Shown: positions 23,235 to 36,500, counted from the first letter of the stretch. The stretch is DNA of 64,000 bases from Owenia fusiformis (GCA_903813345.2 CAIIXF020000001.1:20417915-20481914); one strand, 5' to 3'. Notes: generated by a model from the letters alone, not told the origin. A program made the numbers and translations.

Positions 23235-26200
23235 ATGGGTTTTAGGGTGACATTCATCCTTTTAATGAGCGGACTGTTTGGAGGAACAATATCTCAATCG
23301 GACGATGTGTTTAGATCTTACGCCCATGCTGGTGAAGTGAGAGGTTTCACCCAAACGGTATTTAGGAAAAATATTAAAGGATACTCCACAGATTGTAAAG
23401 AGGACCCATGGGACAACATTGATTCTGGAAATGTTGACAATATATGTTACGATCGGTATAAAGTGAACACATTCCTAGGAATTCCTTATGCTGAATATCC
23501 GACTGGAGATCGCCGATTCCGTGTAAGTGGTAGAGTACTAATTTCCATGAAAATAAGTAATCTAACAAAGTGAAAATACCTGTCTTACTCTTGCCCACAT
23601 GTTATTCACTTCCTTGTTAGGATGATTAATGATCGGAAGCCAGAGTTCCAAATCTAGGTCTTCCAACTGTCCTGCAATTGTGTATTTGTCACGCATTTGC
23701 TGGAAAGTTTTTTGCGTGACAGAATATGTCTCGCAAATATGCATTTTACTTGATTATTTTGTCAAGCAAAAATATTTCTCATCTGTAGAAAAACTTCCAT
23801 TAGTGAACGCTGATACATCAAAAAACGAATGCCAAAAAAAATTGCATGCATTTCGTTTGGACCTTTCGTGCGGACACAGTATATGCCAAGCATTTCCTCG
23901 AAATATTTCATTCCCAAAAACTTTTTCCGTCCCAGCGCGGAACTTTTTTTATTGAAATTTGCCCCCCCCCCCTCTTTTTGGTTCCCAGATCCTCCCCTTA
24001 AACCCTACCGCCATCTCGAAAAGAGTTATTGATGAAAAATGAACATTTTCTCATTCTGTTGATAAACCCATACGATTGGAGATTCGACTACTTAAAGAGA
24101 ATCCTAAAATTCTCAGGAATTTATTGAGGTATGTTATTGGAATAAACTATAAACCTCGTGCCAAAAAATATCAGCCTTTGAAAATAAGGTCTTCACGACC
24201 ATACTTCAGGGTGGGTGTGGCACATCAATAAGAGGATCACACATTTCCTATTGGCGCGTTAGTGCATACAGTGTATTGTGCACTTTCATTATAACAGTGG
24301 ATGAATAAGAAGCTGTCCTCAAATTATGTTAAATAGTTGGAAAAATTGTCATTCCAATCCAAGTGTAGGATAATACCCGAAAATGAACTGGCACACCTGC
24401 TTTTACGATAATTTTGTATTGAGTTATAATAGGCTTCTGGCAAATTTCGTGCAGAATTAAGATTGACATTCTCACACCATGTGTTGGTTCATTTTTTTTA
24501 TTTTATAATTGTATGTTATTGAATTACTGTCTGCTATTAGTTCTTCATCAGAGAAGGCTACCTGTTACATAACCATTGTTTCATTGTTCTAGGCACCTGT
24601 TTACCCACCTTCATGGCAGAGATCCATAGATGGGAGGAGATACAAAGATGCTTGCCCCCAGCAGCTGTGGAAGATGGACTACCTCACTAATGTGAATGCA
24701 ACAGAAAACTGCCTGAATCTTAACATATTTATGCCTAATGTAAGTTAGCATGCATAATAAAGCAAAAGTACACTCTCATAATTTCAATAAAGACATATCT
24801 TTTGTTTGGTTTTGGTGAGGCCATGTGATGCCACGTCAATTATGTCCCATTGTGTCCCCCAAAGTAGTCTCATCCAGATTCTTAGTTTACATAGCCTCCC
24901 CTAACTCCAGATCTAATTAATATGTCCTTCACACAGTGCTTATAGTGCATAATTTTTGTTTTTCCTTCTTATTTTCCATTAAAGGCTATTACAGCTTCTC
25001 TGTTATGATTCAAAGCCATTTATCCCAAACTAACATCTGAGGATGTCAATTTCATGGTTGAGTTATATTTTTTATTTATTTCAGGAGACAGATGGCAGGC
25101 CAGAGTACCAGAGGAAATACCCAGTGTTTGTTTGGATACATGGATATAATTACCAATATGGGGCAGCACATCAGTGGCCTGGTCACATGTTGGCAACAGA
25201 GAAAATAGTTGTGGTTACTTTCAACTATAGGATGAATGCTCTAGGTTGGTATTAAGCCAAAGTGGAAAGACATCTTGTACTGACCAGATAGGCTTGAGAG
25301 AGCCATCCTTTAAAATTTAACATCTATTTTTGTGGACAGTGTTCGGTGGTTGGTGTTGGCAGTTGGTGTTTGGTATCTGTATCAACAGGCAGGTGGTGAC
25401 ATTTTGCATGTTAATGCCTTGTTTGTTCAATATTATTTAAGCTATAAAAGCTGGGAAATATAGAATAAAAATAATTGGTGTCAACCCAGCTACAAGCCAT
25501 TTTAAAGATGTTTTATCAAAATTATTATCAGTTAGCAGCTGATGTAACCATTCATGAATATTCTTCCAGGCTTCCTGTCCACCCAGGACAGACATGGCTG
25601 GGGTAACTATGGCATGAGAGACCAGGTTACAGCATTAAAATGGGTGAAAGATAACATCCGATATTTTAATGGGGATGACCGGTGGATCACTGTGGGTGGT
25701 ACAGACTCAGGGGCAGCTGCTGTAGGTTTTCACCTTCTTTCACCATTGACCAATGGTAGGTTAAGAATTATTCACGCCTTTAAGATCAAATTCTATGTGT
25801 GATTTTGAAGATAATGTAAATGATGCTTTCTTTAAATAATCTTTACAAGGCTGTGACAATATATCTGTCATGTTAATGTAATGTATATCTATTTTCAGGT
25901 CTCTTCAGGCAAGCCATCCTGATGTCTGGATCAGATCTTAGTGAGTGGGCATATGTAGATAATACTATGAGACCCAAGGTAAACATCTTACATTAAATTA
26001 TCCCACTAAACAAAGTTTGAGTCAGATTATAGAGAAGCTACATAACCATTACTATCAGTTGTCAGATTAGTATTTGATCCATATTTTTGTGTTGAGCCTT
26101 AAAGGCATAGGACTCTCCTACAGAAAGAATTTTCAAGATGACTGCTTAATTCAAAATGGCCAACAGTTTTCAGAAGAAATATAATTTTGATAACAAATAC

Positions 26201-29200
26201 CAGTTTAAAAATGTTCTTAATGTAATGTGGTAGGCACTGGGCAGAGGGCTTCTTATTAAGAAATTATGAATTGAGTTGATGGCCGACCCACTCAGGAATT
26301 ACATTAAATCTTTATGTTGCTTCCTTATGGGTACCTTTTATGAGGTAGTGTTTTCCCCAAGATTTTTCATGTGTTTGCAAATTGCTCAGTTTTCACATAC
26401 CTGCCTAAAATTCAATTTTTCTAGGTTATGTTCATTTTTATAGAGGTGCATATAGGTTTTCAAATTGGTGCAAGGTTGTTCTAGAAATCTCAAGTTGGTA
26501 CAGCACCAAGTTGCTCCAATCAATAGGTGACTACAGCAGTTTGATCATTCTCTGTACATTGACTTGTTAAGCATATTTTGATTGATTATTTACAACAGGA
26601 GTATGGCAAAGAAATAGCAAGGCAACTCTTATGCCCTGTGGATGACAGTGAGGCAATGATGGAATGTTTGAGACTATATAGGTCTCCAGAAGAAATAGTT
26701 AATGCATCTGCAAATATTTGGCCAAGGGTAAGGGTATTTTATGCTTAGGTTACTAAAAAATTGGGTTACTGTTGATCAATTAATATAACTTTAACATATT
26801 CATTGATATTTAGTCTAATACATGAACTGTCACGATTGGCATCAAAACATTTTCAAACGGCGTGATCTTTGGATCGATAATGATGATTTATTTTCTGTCA
26901 CAACTGCATACAGATTTAAACTTGGTTATTTCATTTTTGTAGGAAAACAAAGATTTCTGGGAGCCCTACTCCACCGTTGCGGGGCCATTTGCGCCAGTCG
27001 TAGATCAAACATCCAATAATGAAAATCCAGAAAGTTTCTTACCTCAAACTCCTCGTGCCATGAGAAATTCTGGCTTGTTTAAAGTAGTTCCCGTCCTTGC
27101 AGGATTGAATAAGGATGATGGTGCCTTTTTATTATGTAAGTTTAGTTCAATTACAGGTTGGCTCAAAAATGAGTGCAGTTTAATATTAAAACTCTCTTGG
27201 TTGTAATAACTGTATTTTTTATTGATACTACCACTTTTATTACCAACAATGATTAGACCTCTCAACCAAAAAGATTCGATATTGCTTTGATTATTTAGAA
27301 TGACCAAAATTACTCATAATAGCCAGCCTTCATACACCATTATCACCCAGATAACAATTTCAAATGAACCTCACAGAACTTGATATGTGATGACATAATT
27401 ACTGTCATTTTTACCTTGACTATAGTTTCAAAATATTTGCATTTTTCAGGGAATCAAACTAAACATATGAGAGGTGTTGACTTCAATCAGGGAATGGACT
27501 ACCAAACATTCCGTGATATCATAGCTCAATTCACATTTGATAGACGCATCAGAGACAGAGACAGTGTAAATAGTGCCATAGAGTTTGAATATGCTTATCA
27601 TCCCAACATCCATAATAAGTCTGCCACCTTACAAGCTGCAAAGGATGTAAGATTTTATCCATCTTGTTTCATGAAGATCTCAGTTGGTAGAACCTGCATT
27701 TTAGAATCTCTAATCAGTGAATCTCATTGGATTGACAGTTTCCTCAGGCCTAAATGCAACAACATTATACTGATGATAAAATATTTAAGTGATATTTAAG
27801 TTACAATACCCTGTGTGAAACCTCTATAGATAATTTTATATTCTTTACATACTTTAGTACTGAACCACTTGGTAGTCATTTATCCAAGACATTCATGTTG
27901 ATGCCTTGCTTTGTAGATGTTTGGTGACTGGTTATACGGTTCAGGGGTAGATGAGGTCCTAAAGCAGCATGCTCAGGCCAATGATGAAGTCAAGTGTTAC
28001 ATGTATGCATTCCACTTCAGGGGACCTTATGATCGTAAACCAAAGTGGTGGGGTATGTATTTAGTTTGATAATAATACCCATGTGACCATTCCAATATTC
28101 ATAAAATTTTTCCTCATATTGAACAAAATTTAGGTTCACAGGTGTAGATTATTCAAGCACTACCTAGCCATTAACTTAGGTCTCAACATGTTAGTCAGCG
28201 TCTTGCTAAAGACATTTTGGGATCACAATTTATGATGTTCAACTTCTGATTGTTACAGGAGCTCCCCATGGCAGAGACGCAGAGTCTCTCTTTGGATTCT
28301 CTCACATGAATGAGACAGTGCAGTTCTTCTGGGATTGGACAGAACTTGAACTCCAGCAGAACTACACAGATCATGATCGCAATATCAGTGACTTTATGAT
28401 GAAGCTTTTTGGCAACTTTATTAGATCCGGGTATATATACTACCGTATTCTCTCCAATAAACGCACAGTGCGTCTACCAAATTCTCCTGAAGGAGATGTC
28501 TAAAATGACAAAATCCCCAGGGATTTGTGAAAAAAAAGTTTGGGCGATAATAGGGTGTTTCATGATTTTCCTCTTTAAAACTAGACTCACTCCAACTAGA
28601 TAACATATTATCATACCTCAATGTTTTCCTCATGCATTTATCAATCTGCTGAATGTGTTTCCATGGGTTAGTTGACATAATATGCATCAATGTTGATGAT
28701 AAACATCCACTCCAATCAATCCGAGCAGACGCCATTTTTAAAATTGATGCCGATACCCGAGTTAAAATCTAAAGGCTTCTTGTACCTAAATGGTCCTCAT
28801 AGTTGGTGAAAATATGTTTTATATCCATATAATGCTACTTAACATTTATAAAGGATTGAATATTTGTTTGTGGGAAAGGGCAGAAGAATATTTAAGATCG
28901 GAACTCCCATGATGCACTGCGAGTTTGAGTAATGGCGACGGGCCCGAATTAACGTTCATTGTAGCTTTTAACTCATCACTATAAGGTTATCATGAACGTA
29001 GTTATAGCTCATAAGGTTCCTTAGACATGTCTGTAACAGCATTATACTCACAAACGGCTCTATCGATAGCGGTAAGTGAATAATTCAATATTACCCTATT
29101 ATCGCCCGCTCGAATAAACTATATTTTTTCTTGATTTTTGTTTTTCAAGTTGCCAGTCTTTCTTGGAAAAGTCGGGTGTGCATTTATTGGAGTTTGTGCG

Positions 29201-32074
29201 TTTATTAGAGATAATACGGTATATTCTAAGAATTTGATATACTTCATGTATACTTTCAAATACTTCATATGTGTGTAGTTATACACCTCGCATACATTTA
29301 GGAACCATACACCCCACATGTACAAACATAAATTCTGTACTTTCAGAGAGCCAACTCGAGAGTATGAATACTTTAGAAATGTAACCTGGTTGCCATTCCG
29401 TCCCCAGATGTCCAACCTCAGCTATCTTCTGGTTGATGAGAGGAGCAACCAGTCAGTCAATTACAAACAAAGTCATTTTGCCTTCTGGAGGGACTACTGG
29501 CCTCGGCTGATTCAACGATACCCCAGTGCGTGCAGTTTGTAGAATACTTCATATTGATCACTTATTTGTGATAGATAAGAATTGCTTACTATCTTTGAAT
29601 TAACTGATTGTATCAACTATAGAGTCTTTGAATACTATTGCAATTAAAGTTAACTTTAGGATATATGCATGGTCAAAGTTAGTCAAGACCAGGGAGTGTC
29701 GGTTTTGAGATTACTATGAATATACATTATATCCAATTTCAGGTGTGATCTAAGTGAACTCTAACTCATGCCAACATTAACATTTGTCAGATTTGATTCA
29801 TATATTTATTAGTCTTTGCCTCTGTGGTGTGAATGTTAGCACATTGGACTTATAATGCCTAGGTCCTGGGTCAGTCCCAGTATGTTGCAAAAGGACTTAG
29901 ATAATGTTAACTGGCACACCTGACAGGTGATTACTAGATGAGCTGCTAACTTGATAAAATATTAGCTCTGACAAGAACTGCCTATGGTCTTAGCCTGGAT
30001 AATGATACCAGGTCCTGTTAGATTAATATGGAAATCTGTTTCTACCTTAAGAGTAGATTAAGATATCAAATTACATTATTCTACCACACATATATGCCAT
30101 ATGGTGTCTCGTGTGAGATAATTGTAACTCATAAATGAAATGCAATGAAAATTGATTTAGAAGGCCAATGGCACAATTCATATTTCAAATATAATATTTA
30201 CAGCTACAACAACTCCAATACCTACACCACCTGCTGCATTAGAGTATGAGGTAGCAACCTGGTTCCTGGTGGCCCTGGCTGTTATATTCCTTATCATTCT
30301 CATCATTATGTCATTGATACTATGGCAACGAAGCAGATGGTGATGACATCTGTTGACAGATCTGAAGGAGAGGCTAAAATGTAATTTTGTATTCATAAAG
30401 GAATGATTTAGTACTAGCATTTACTTTTCTTTACTAACCAATGTTTTCTTCTGTGTTTACTAAAAAATGTTTTCTTTTGTTTTACTAATCGATGTTTTCT
30501 TTTGTCTTTACTAACAGATGATTTCTTTGCTAATCAATGTTTTTTTTTAGTTTTAACTTAGTTTGAATCTGAACAGGTGCCTCATTGCTTATGAAATAAA
30601 GATGGTGCAATGGATACTATATTAACCATGTAGAAGTGGTTTACAACACTAGCAATTTACCCATTCAAAGGGCCTTAAAATGCCAATTACCCAGAGGGCC
30701 TTAAAACGCTAAATACTTAGCTGTTGACCTTGGCCGAGAAATGTTCACCCTGACCTCGGGTCATCTTATCATAGGTTGCCATGAGTCACTGCAGTCCCAA
30801 AAGGCCTTTAAGCATCAAATTCTTAGATATTGACATTGGAATGACCTTGACCTCACAGCAGTCCAAAAATACCTTAAACCGCCAAATACCTAGATATTGA
30901 CCTTGACCCATAAACTTGACCTTGACCTCAGGTTACCTAAAAATGGGCCTTTTTTGGGCATAGTTTGGCCATGGGCCTTAATTTTTAAAATGTTTTGGTT
31001 TAAGGGGCCCAAATTTTTTTCTGAACGCAGACATTTTTTCCAGACTCAACATTTGGCCCCCCCACCTTGTTAATTTCTGGATCCGCCACTGTCTTTTGAC
31101 TCTATTATCTAACATGCATGTAGCACAAATCACATATACATGTATATATTGTATATGTAGTTTGCTTTGGAAATACTGTAAAACATGTTTAATTTTATGA
31201 ATTCTGAATTTCTTTCATACTATTTTGCGTCATAATGATTCTTGTTGCACAAGATTGTTATCAGTGGTAAATTTTTCAATCAGGACTTTAAAAATCATCA
31301 ACAATCAATCATTTTTTGAGGAAATAACATTAAGTATGTGCATAAAAACATGTTTTACAGTATTCTGTCTCTGTGGTATTTTGTGTAATGATTTCTAGAT
31401 ATTTTGGTTCCATTTTTCATGCACATGTATCTTAATTATATTTTATGTTTTTAATGTGTAGTCTTTTGATCTTTTAATGAATCTGTTAGAAGTAGTGTTA
31501 TATTCATTTGGGGCATTTACTATTCAAAATATCATGCGTTAAAGTATGTAAAATTCAGTATTCTTTCTCTGTTTTATGTTGTGTCCTGATTTTTTAATAT
31601 TTTGGTCCCATTTGTATGCATACATACCGTAGTATTACTAGCCAACTATCTATCGAAGGAAAATCACCTTTTACATCAATATATCTAAACAAAATTAATA
31701 TATATTAAAATTAATAGTCTTCTAAAAGAATTATTCCATTGTTTACACAAATAAATGCTTTTGAACTCAATTGAAATATACACTGCGCATGTAAAACGAA
31801 AAATTTAATGTATGATTTCATACGCTTGAATAAGATGCATATTCTACTGATTGTGCTGTGATTAAATCAATTCTCTCTATTTTCAGCTACCACCACACCT
31901 ATCCCCACACCTGTGATGTTGATTGAGTTCCAGGCTGCCACGTTTGGTCTGGTCGGCCTTGCTTTACTATTCATACTTATTATTGTGACCCTTTCTGTCA
32001 CTTGGTGGAAATGGAAACAACTTTACAATAAAGAATATCGCTATGTAACTAAGAGAAGTGAATCAGAGATATGA
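23235..32074 (+). CDS. Membrane-anchored, catalytically dead cholinesterase/neuroligin-like protein (gene B), long-tail form
   Basis: Twelve exons give 684 aa: 23235-23522, 24593-24739, 25085-25244, 25570-25755, 25899-25978, 26599-26727, 26943-27135, 27450-27646, 27917-28052, 28259-28430, 29347-29525 and 31887-32074 (TGA). The start ATG opens a hydrophobic signal peptide (MGFRVTFILLMSGLFGG). The fold is carboxylesterase type B: FLGIPYAEYP, ENCLNLNIFMPN, WGNYGMRDQVTALKWVKDNI. The oxyanion motif HGG is altered to HGY (164-166). The nucleophile elbow is GTDSG (242-246), so Asp244 replaces Ser; the acid position is Asp389, while His509 is kept. The enzyme is therefore almost certainly inactive. 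A Thr/Pro stalk, a transmembrane helix (about 639-663) and a basic tail ending S-E-I follow, the last matching a class I PDZ ligand. It lies 3 kb downstream of gene A and shares ten intron positions with it. Probable role: cell-surface adhesion or receptor. Poly(A) signal AATAAA at 33130-33135. Confidence 0.87.
23590..23800 (+). repeat. Dispersed repeat with GTCACGCATTTGCTG core, copy 1
   Basis: Matches the reverse complement of about 63430-63600 (shared words CAACTGTCC, TTTGTCACGCATTTGCTG, GTGACAGAA, AAATATTT). Located in gene B intron 1. Family unknown; both copies lie near poly-C/poly-G tracts. Confidence 0.4.
25325..25430 (+). repeat. Dispersed GGCAGGTGGTGACATTTTGC repeat, copy c
   Basis: Close match to the core including GGACAGTGTTCGGTGG and GCAGGTGGTGACATTTTGC. 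In gene B intron 3. Confidence 0.5.
28440..29221. mobile_element. TIR element with TACCGTATT ends in gene B intron 10
   Basis: Left end TACCGTATTCTCTCCAATAA (then ACGCACA) and right end TGTGCGTTTATTAGAG-ATAATACGGTA are inverted copies with few mismatches. The terminal TA dinucleotides suggest a TA target. The 0.8-kb interior contains GGGCGATAATAGGGTG and TACCCTATTATCGCCC in inverted orientation, a second pair of subterminal inverted words. Non-coding. Confidence 0.55.
30204..30343 (+). CDS. Alternative last exon of gene B (short-tail form)
   Basis: Same acceptor phase as the exon at 31887 and a paralogous peptide: TTTPIPTP stalk, then AALEYEVATWFLVALAVIF transmembrane helix, ending QRSRW before TGA (30341-30343). 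Splicing from the exon ending 29525 gives a 668-aa protein with only a few cytoplasmic residues and no PDZ-type tail. It has its own poly(A) signal AATAAA at 30595-30600. The two exons evidently arose by exon duplication. Which one is used, and when, cannot be read from sequence. Confidence 0.8.
30640..30950. repeat. Imperfect tandem repeat with AGATATTGACCTTGACC units
   Basis: Three to four degenerate units of roughly 75-80 bp containing GGCCTTAAA, CCAAATACCTAGATATTGAC and GACCTTGACC words, lying between the alternative last exons of gene B. Probably minisatellite-like. Confidence 0.4.
30950..31091. mobile_element. hAT-like terminus (GGATCCGCCACTG)
   Basis: Ends TTTCTGGATCCGCCACTG, the complement of a CAGTGGCGGATCCAG terminus widely seen in hAT elements, and is preceded by TTTGGCCCCCCCAC. 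The opposite end was not located, so this is probably a fragment. Confidence 0.35.
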
Positions 32075-32284
32075 TCTCATCATTTGAAAGGCTGAATTAA
32101 TTACCTGAGAATAATATTTGAAGTGTATTGATTGGAATTCAGTTACCCATCAGTTAAGGAGCTAGAAAGGATAGAGATGAGTTGTAAGAAATACCATAAG
32201 GAAACCATTGGCTGGAGTTTTGAAAAGATTGGTTGCAACATTTTACGCTTTCTATACCTTCTCATTAATTAAATGCGTGTGTAG

Positions 32285-32370
32285 CTCTAAACATAGTCTG
32301 AAACAGAAATTAGACTACATAGTCTGAAACAGAAATTAGACTACATATACAAAGTCTGAAGCAGAAATTA
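32285..32370 (+). repeat. Triplicated 25-35-bp unit in gene B 3' UTR
   Basis: Three tandem copies of AGTCTGAAACAGAAATTAGA-CTA with minor changes, within the 3' UTR of the long-tail form. Each unit has AGTCT at its start and its complement AGACT near its end, so each could form a hairpin. Confidence 0.55.
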
Positions 32371-33573
32371 GACTATTAACCAAGAGGCAGGTGTTTAATT
32401 TTCTAAAAAGAAATATGTACATCTTCATGTATGTTCTTGCCACTATGTATATTATAGCTAAATTATTTGCTAGACATATCAGCATATGAAATCACATACT
32501 AGAATTCAAACAGCTTGTATGTTTGTTTTGAGAAAATCCAGTTTTCATGTATGAAGAATAAGGTTTACTAACTACCTGTTCATGCTAACATCTCCCTAGT
32601 AATGAAGAAATAGGGGTCAAGTATTCAGGATTGTGAAGTATTCTTTGAGTCCATGGAAATTTTGTGAGATAATAGATGTCACTTACCACTCTTAGCAATC
32701 AATGTACTTTTACAATTTACATGTAACTTGTAATTACCATTCCAACATAATAGTGTAAATATTTCGTACATTCCATTTATAAATGAATATGTATTTTAAT
32801 ACAATGAATTGTACATAAGTAGTTAATTTTTATACTTTTTGATTTTTCTGTTGTATTATACTTTTTTAAAATAATGGTGTTGTCCAGTAGTAACTTGTCA
32901 TGTTAGTTGACTGTAGAAATACTATGTAGACTGTGCATACTGAGAAAATGCATATTTTTAATAATGAAATGTATTACATGATCACCTTTAAATATTTGCA
33001 GTACAAAACCATTGTATTCCTGATCATCTACAATAATGTTTGTATATTTTGTAATTTATATATGTATTTTAGATAACGTACATTTATTTGGACATACACA
33101 CAACTTTTTTAAATCATGATTGTTGAATGAATAAAGTAAAATGAAACATTTTTGTAAATTCTTTTTTTTTGTTCATATGTGCATGTTTTAAAAACGCTTT
33201 AAAATGCCACAACTCTATCTCTCCACATTATGTACATTACATACAAACTTTTGTAGTTGCATAATATCAGTGGGACTAAGTAAAACAAAAATAATGTTAT
33301 TGAGCCTTAACTCTTGGTTGCCATGCGGATATGGTACTGTCGGTGAAATGTTGGCTTAGTTTTTTTTTTAGTTAGTTATCAATCCCATGGAAACAACATC
33401 ACTATAATGATGAATTTCATTTTCTAATTTATTAACTTATTGGAATCATTGGATAGTGGGTATTTTCATTCGAAGATAGATTAGATAACTCGACATGAGA
33501 TAACACCATTTGCAAACGACTAAGTGAATACGAAAGGACCTTGGTTGAATATTTTGTCAGTAGAGGTGGAAGA

Positions 33574-36500
33574 ATGGGTATGTTGGGTGTTGCATTGGCT
33601 AGTATGTTGTTAGGCCTAGTGGCTGGACATGGTCGTCTCATAGATCCTGCTGCAAGAAATTCTATGTGGAGATATGGTTTCAGCAACCCACCAAACTATA
33701 ATGACAATGAGTTATTTTGCGGAGGCTTCCAGGTGAGATATTGTACCTGATATAAAGAAATCCAAATACTGATTTGATTGATTTTCAATTATTTCGATAT
33801 TCTTTATTATTTCCATACTCTTTAAGGTCGACAGAGTTTCAATTTAACTTTGATATCATAATAGTACAAGTATGTGAAATCATAAATCACAAGAAAAAAT
33901 CACTCAGAAAGTTTTCTCAAAAGGGGCTCATGGATAATGCGTATCACAGTTAGCTAAAATTTTTCTGAAGGAAAGACTGAGAGAGACGTAATAAATGAAA
34001 GATGTATTTTTTAGTGCACCAAAAATTGAAATCTTCCAAAATATATGTCCCCGGTCATGGTATACATACGCAATCTTTCGTAATATATAGGGGTTATGCA
34101 CTGGGAGGTTTTGGATACAGGGAATATCCCGAGGGATATACAATATATCTTCCCGAGGGAAGATGTATTGTATATCCCAAGGGATATTCCATGTATCCAA
34201 ACCGACCGTGCATAACTGGTGTATCTCATACTTGAGTGGGTTTAGGGTAGATATAACCTTTTCCACCTTTTTCAAATGACAAGATATTTATATTTAACAT
34301 TTTCGTAATATTCTTTTTGTTCAATACAATAAAATTGTAACATTTAAACTTAAAAAAATAAATTTTAAAATTAAAAAATTAAAACTTTTGATATTTAAAC
34401 TTTTTTAAACTTTTGAAAAATTCCCGGGAGCGGGATGGATATATTATATCTGTCCGCATTTGGCCTGGAGCGGGACATATACAATATATCCTGCCCGCTC
34501 CTCAGATACGATATATATATTGCAAGTATGAGATACTACTGAATAGACAGGTTTGTCAATCCTTGTGATACCAAAAAACTGAGACTAACGTACATGGACG
34601 AATTTACAGTCTGTCTGGGACATGATATAATATTGTGGTTCAATTCAATCAAAAAGAAAACAATTGTGATGAATAAATATAGAACCAGAAAACCTTAGGA
34701 GGAAAATGTGGAGTATGCGGCGACCCCTACCAAGGTCCAAGACCACACGAGGCAGGGGGCAAGTATGCAAATGGGATCAGTGCTAAGACCTACAAACAAG
34801 GACAGGTTGCAGAGGTCAAGGTTGAACTAACAACTGGCCACTTGGGTTGGATGGAATTTAGGTAATATAGGCGATTAATTTAGAAAGACGAATTACATTA
34901 AAATAATAATAACTTAAGTTCATTTACTTCAGAATAAAATGTTTTTTTTTAAATAGTCCATTATCATTATTGACTAATATATTTTTCGACCATAGAATTG
35001 TTCACTTAAATTGTTTCCTAAACTTTGTTAAAGTGCATGCTCCTCCCATAGTGAAATAGCCAATTTTTGTACAAATGGAAAATATAAGTTGTAGGTGAAA
35101 TTCAAATAATGAGATACAATCACCTTTATATCAAATATTACCAAAAGGTTATGCAAATGGGACAATCCCACTAAAGTAATCACTAAGGATTGTCTTGATA
35201 AGAATGTACTACAGCTAGCCGATGGTTCAGGCACCAGGGTCCCTATCGATAACACAAAGAGGTTCATCACTGCCAGGTTGCAACTTCCCAAACATATCAC
35301 ATGTACACAATGTGTTATGCAATGGTACTATCATGCAGGTATTGTTGACATATATCGCCGTTTCATTAAAGTGTGGGTAGTGTAGTGTTTCGTACAAGTA
35401 CATGTACCCTCTGTAAAGAAAAAAAGGTGCATGGTCCTTTATCAGTCATAACATTTTCATAATTTTGTATGATATTACTTAATTCTTGGAGGAACGTGGC
35501 ATTAATTAAATTTGAAAAGATTAGATGAAAATTTAAAAACGTTAGCGATGGTTAAATACATTGTCTCACAAACTCACTAGTGTGACTTTTTCCATTTTTC
35601 CTCTAAGCCAAGGATATCATTTTCTATATGTTATATTCTTCATACCATTGTAAAGCCTGTCCCAAACTGGTCATAACTGACAGGTTTAAAATAAACATTG
35701 ACACACTGACAGAAAATCATAGAAGTGCCAAAACCCGCCTAAAACATGGTTTTTAGACAATTTTACGCCTCAAATAGCATTGAAATTAGGGATAGGATGT
35801 AACCATTTGCTCAATAAACACATATATACATGTATATCACATCTGACATAAATTTGGGTATGTTAAGTATAGGATGTATAATATATATATGGATCATTGA
35901 GAAAGATTAAGGGTTATAATTATCTGACAATTTCCAGTTTATTGTAATATATGTTACCCCTACCCTAACTTTGAACTGAGAAGAGGCCTCTGAATCTGAA
36001 GGATATTACCTCAGATTTAATAACAAAATGGTTGTAATAAATCGGACTTTCATGATATAACTGATATTTTTCACAAAGTTTTATTGGATTGAAAACGTTT
36101 TAAAATGATGTATTCCTCTAAATATAACTAACAATTTAACTTCATGTCTCAGAAGATCCCCTTCCTGAGCACATTGCTGGGTATAGGATTTCTCAAATTT
36201 ATGACGTCGATTTATGGTAAAAACACATACTCACGATTTTGGGAGTTGTTCTATTCAACCCTTTTTTACTTTTTACCATATTTAAGAAGTTCTTTGAAAT
36301 TTTATACATTTGGCCAAAATATACATACATTATACCTCTGAATGTTTGGTCTGATAATAACGAAAAATAACGAAAAGATATGATTGGTAAAAGCATGGGC
36401 TTTCAATTATCTAGTTGAAAGCCCATGGTAAAAGACATTGCACCCTTTTTTCTTTGCAGAGGGTAGATATTTAAAGTCAAAATTTGTTAGATTTCTAGTT

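Noticed and set aside
30720-30935. TGACCTTGACC words as nuclear-receptor response elements
   Set aside because: They belong to a degenerate intronic tandem repeat, so their recurrence is explained by the repeat.
33928-34275. Long minus-strand frame in the monooxygenase intron
   Set aside because: Overlaps the palindrome at 34093; the peptide is a translation of its IPRDI-type subrepeats.
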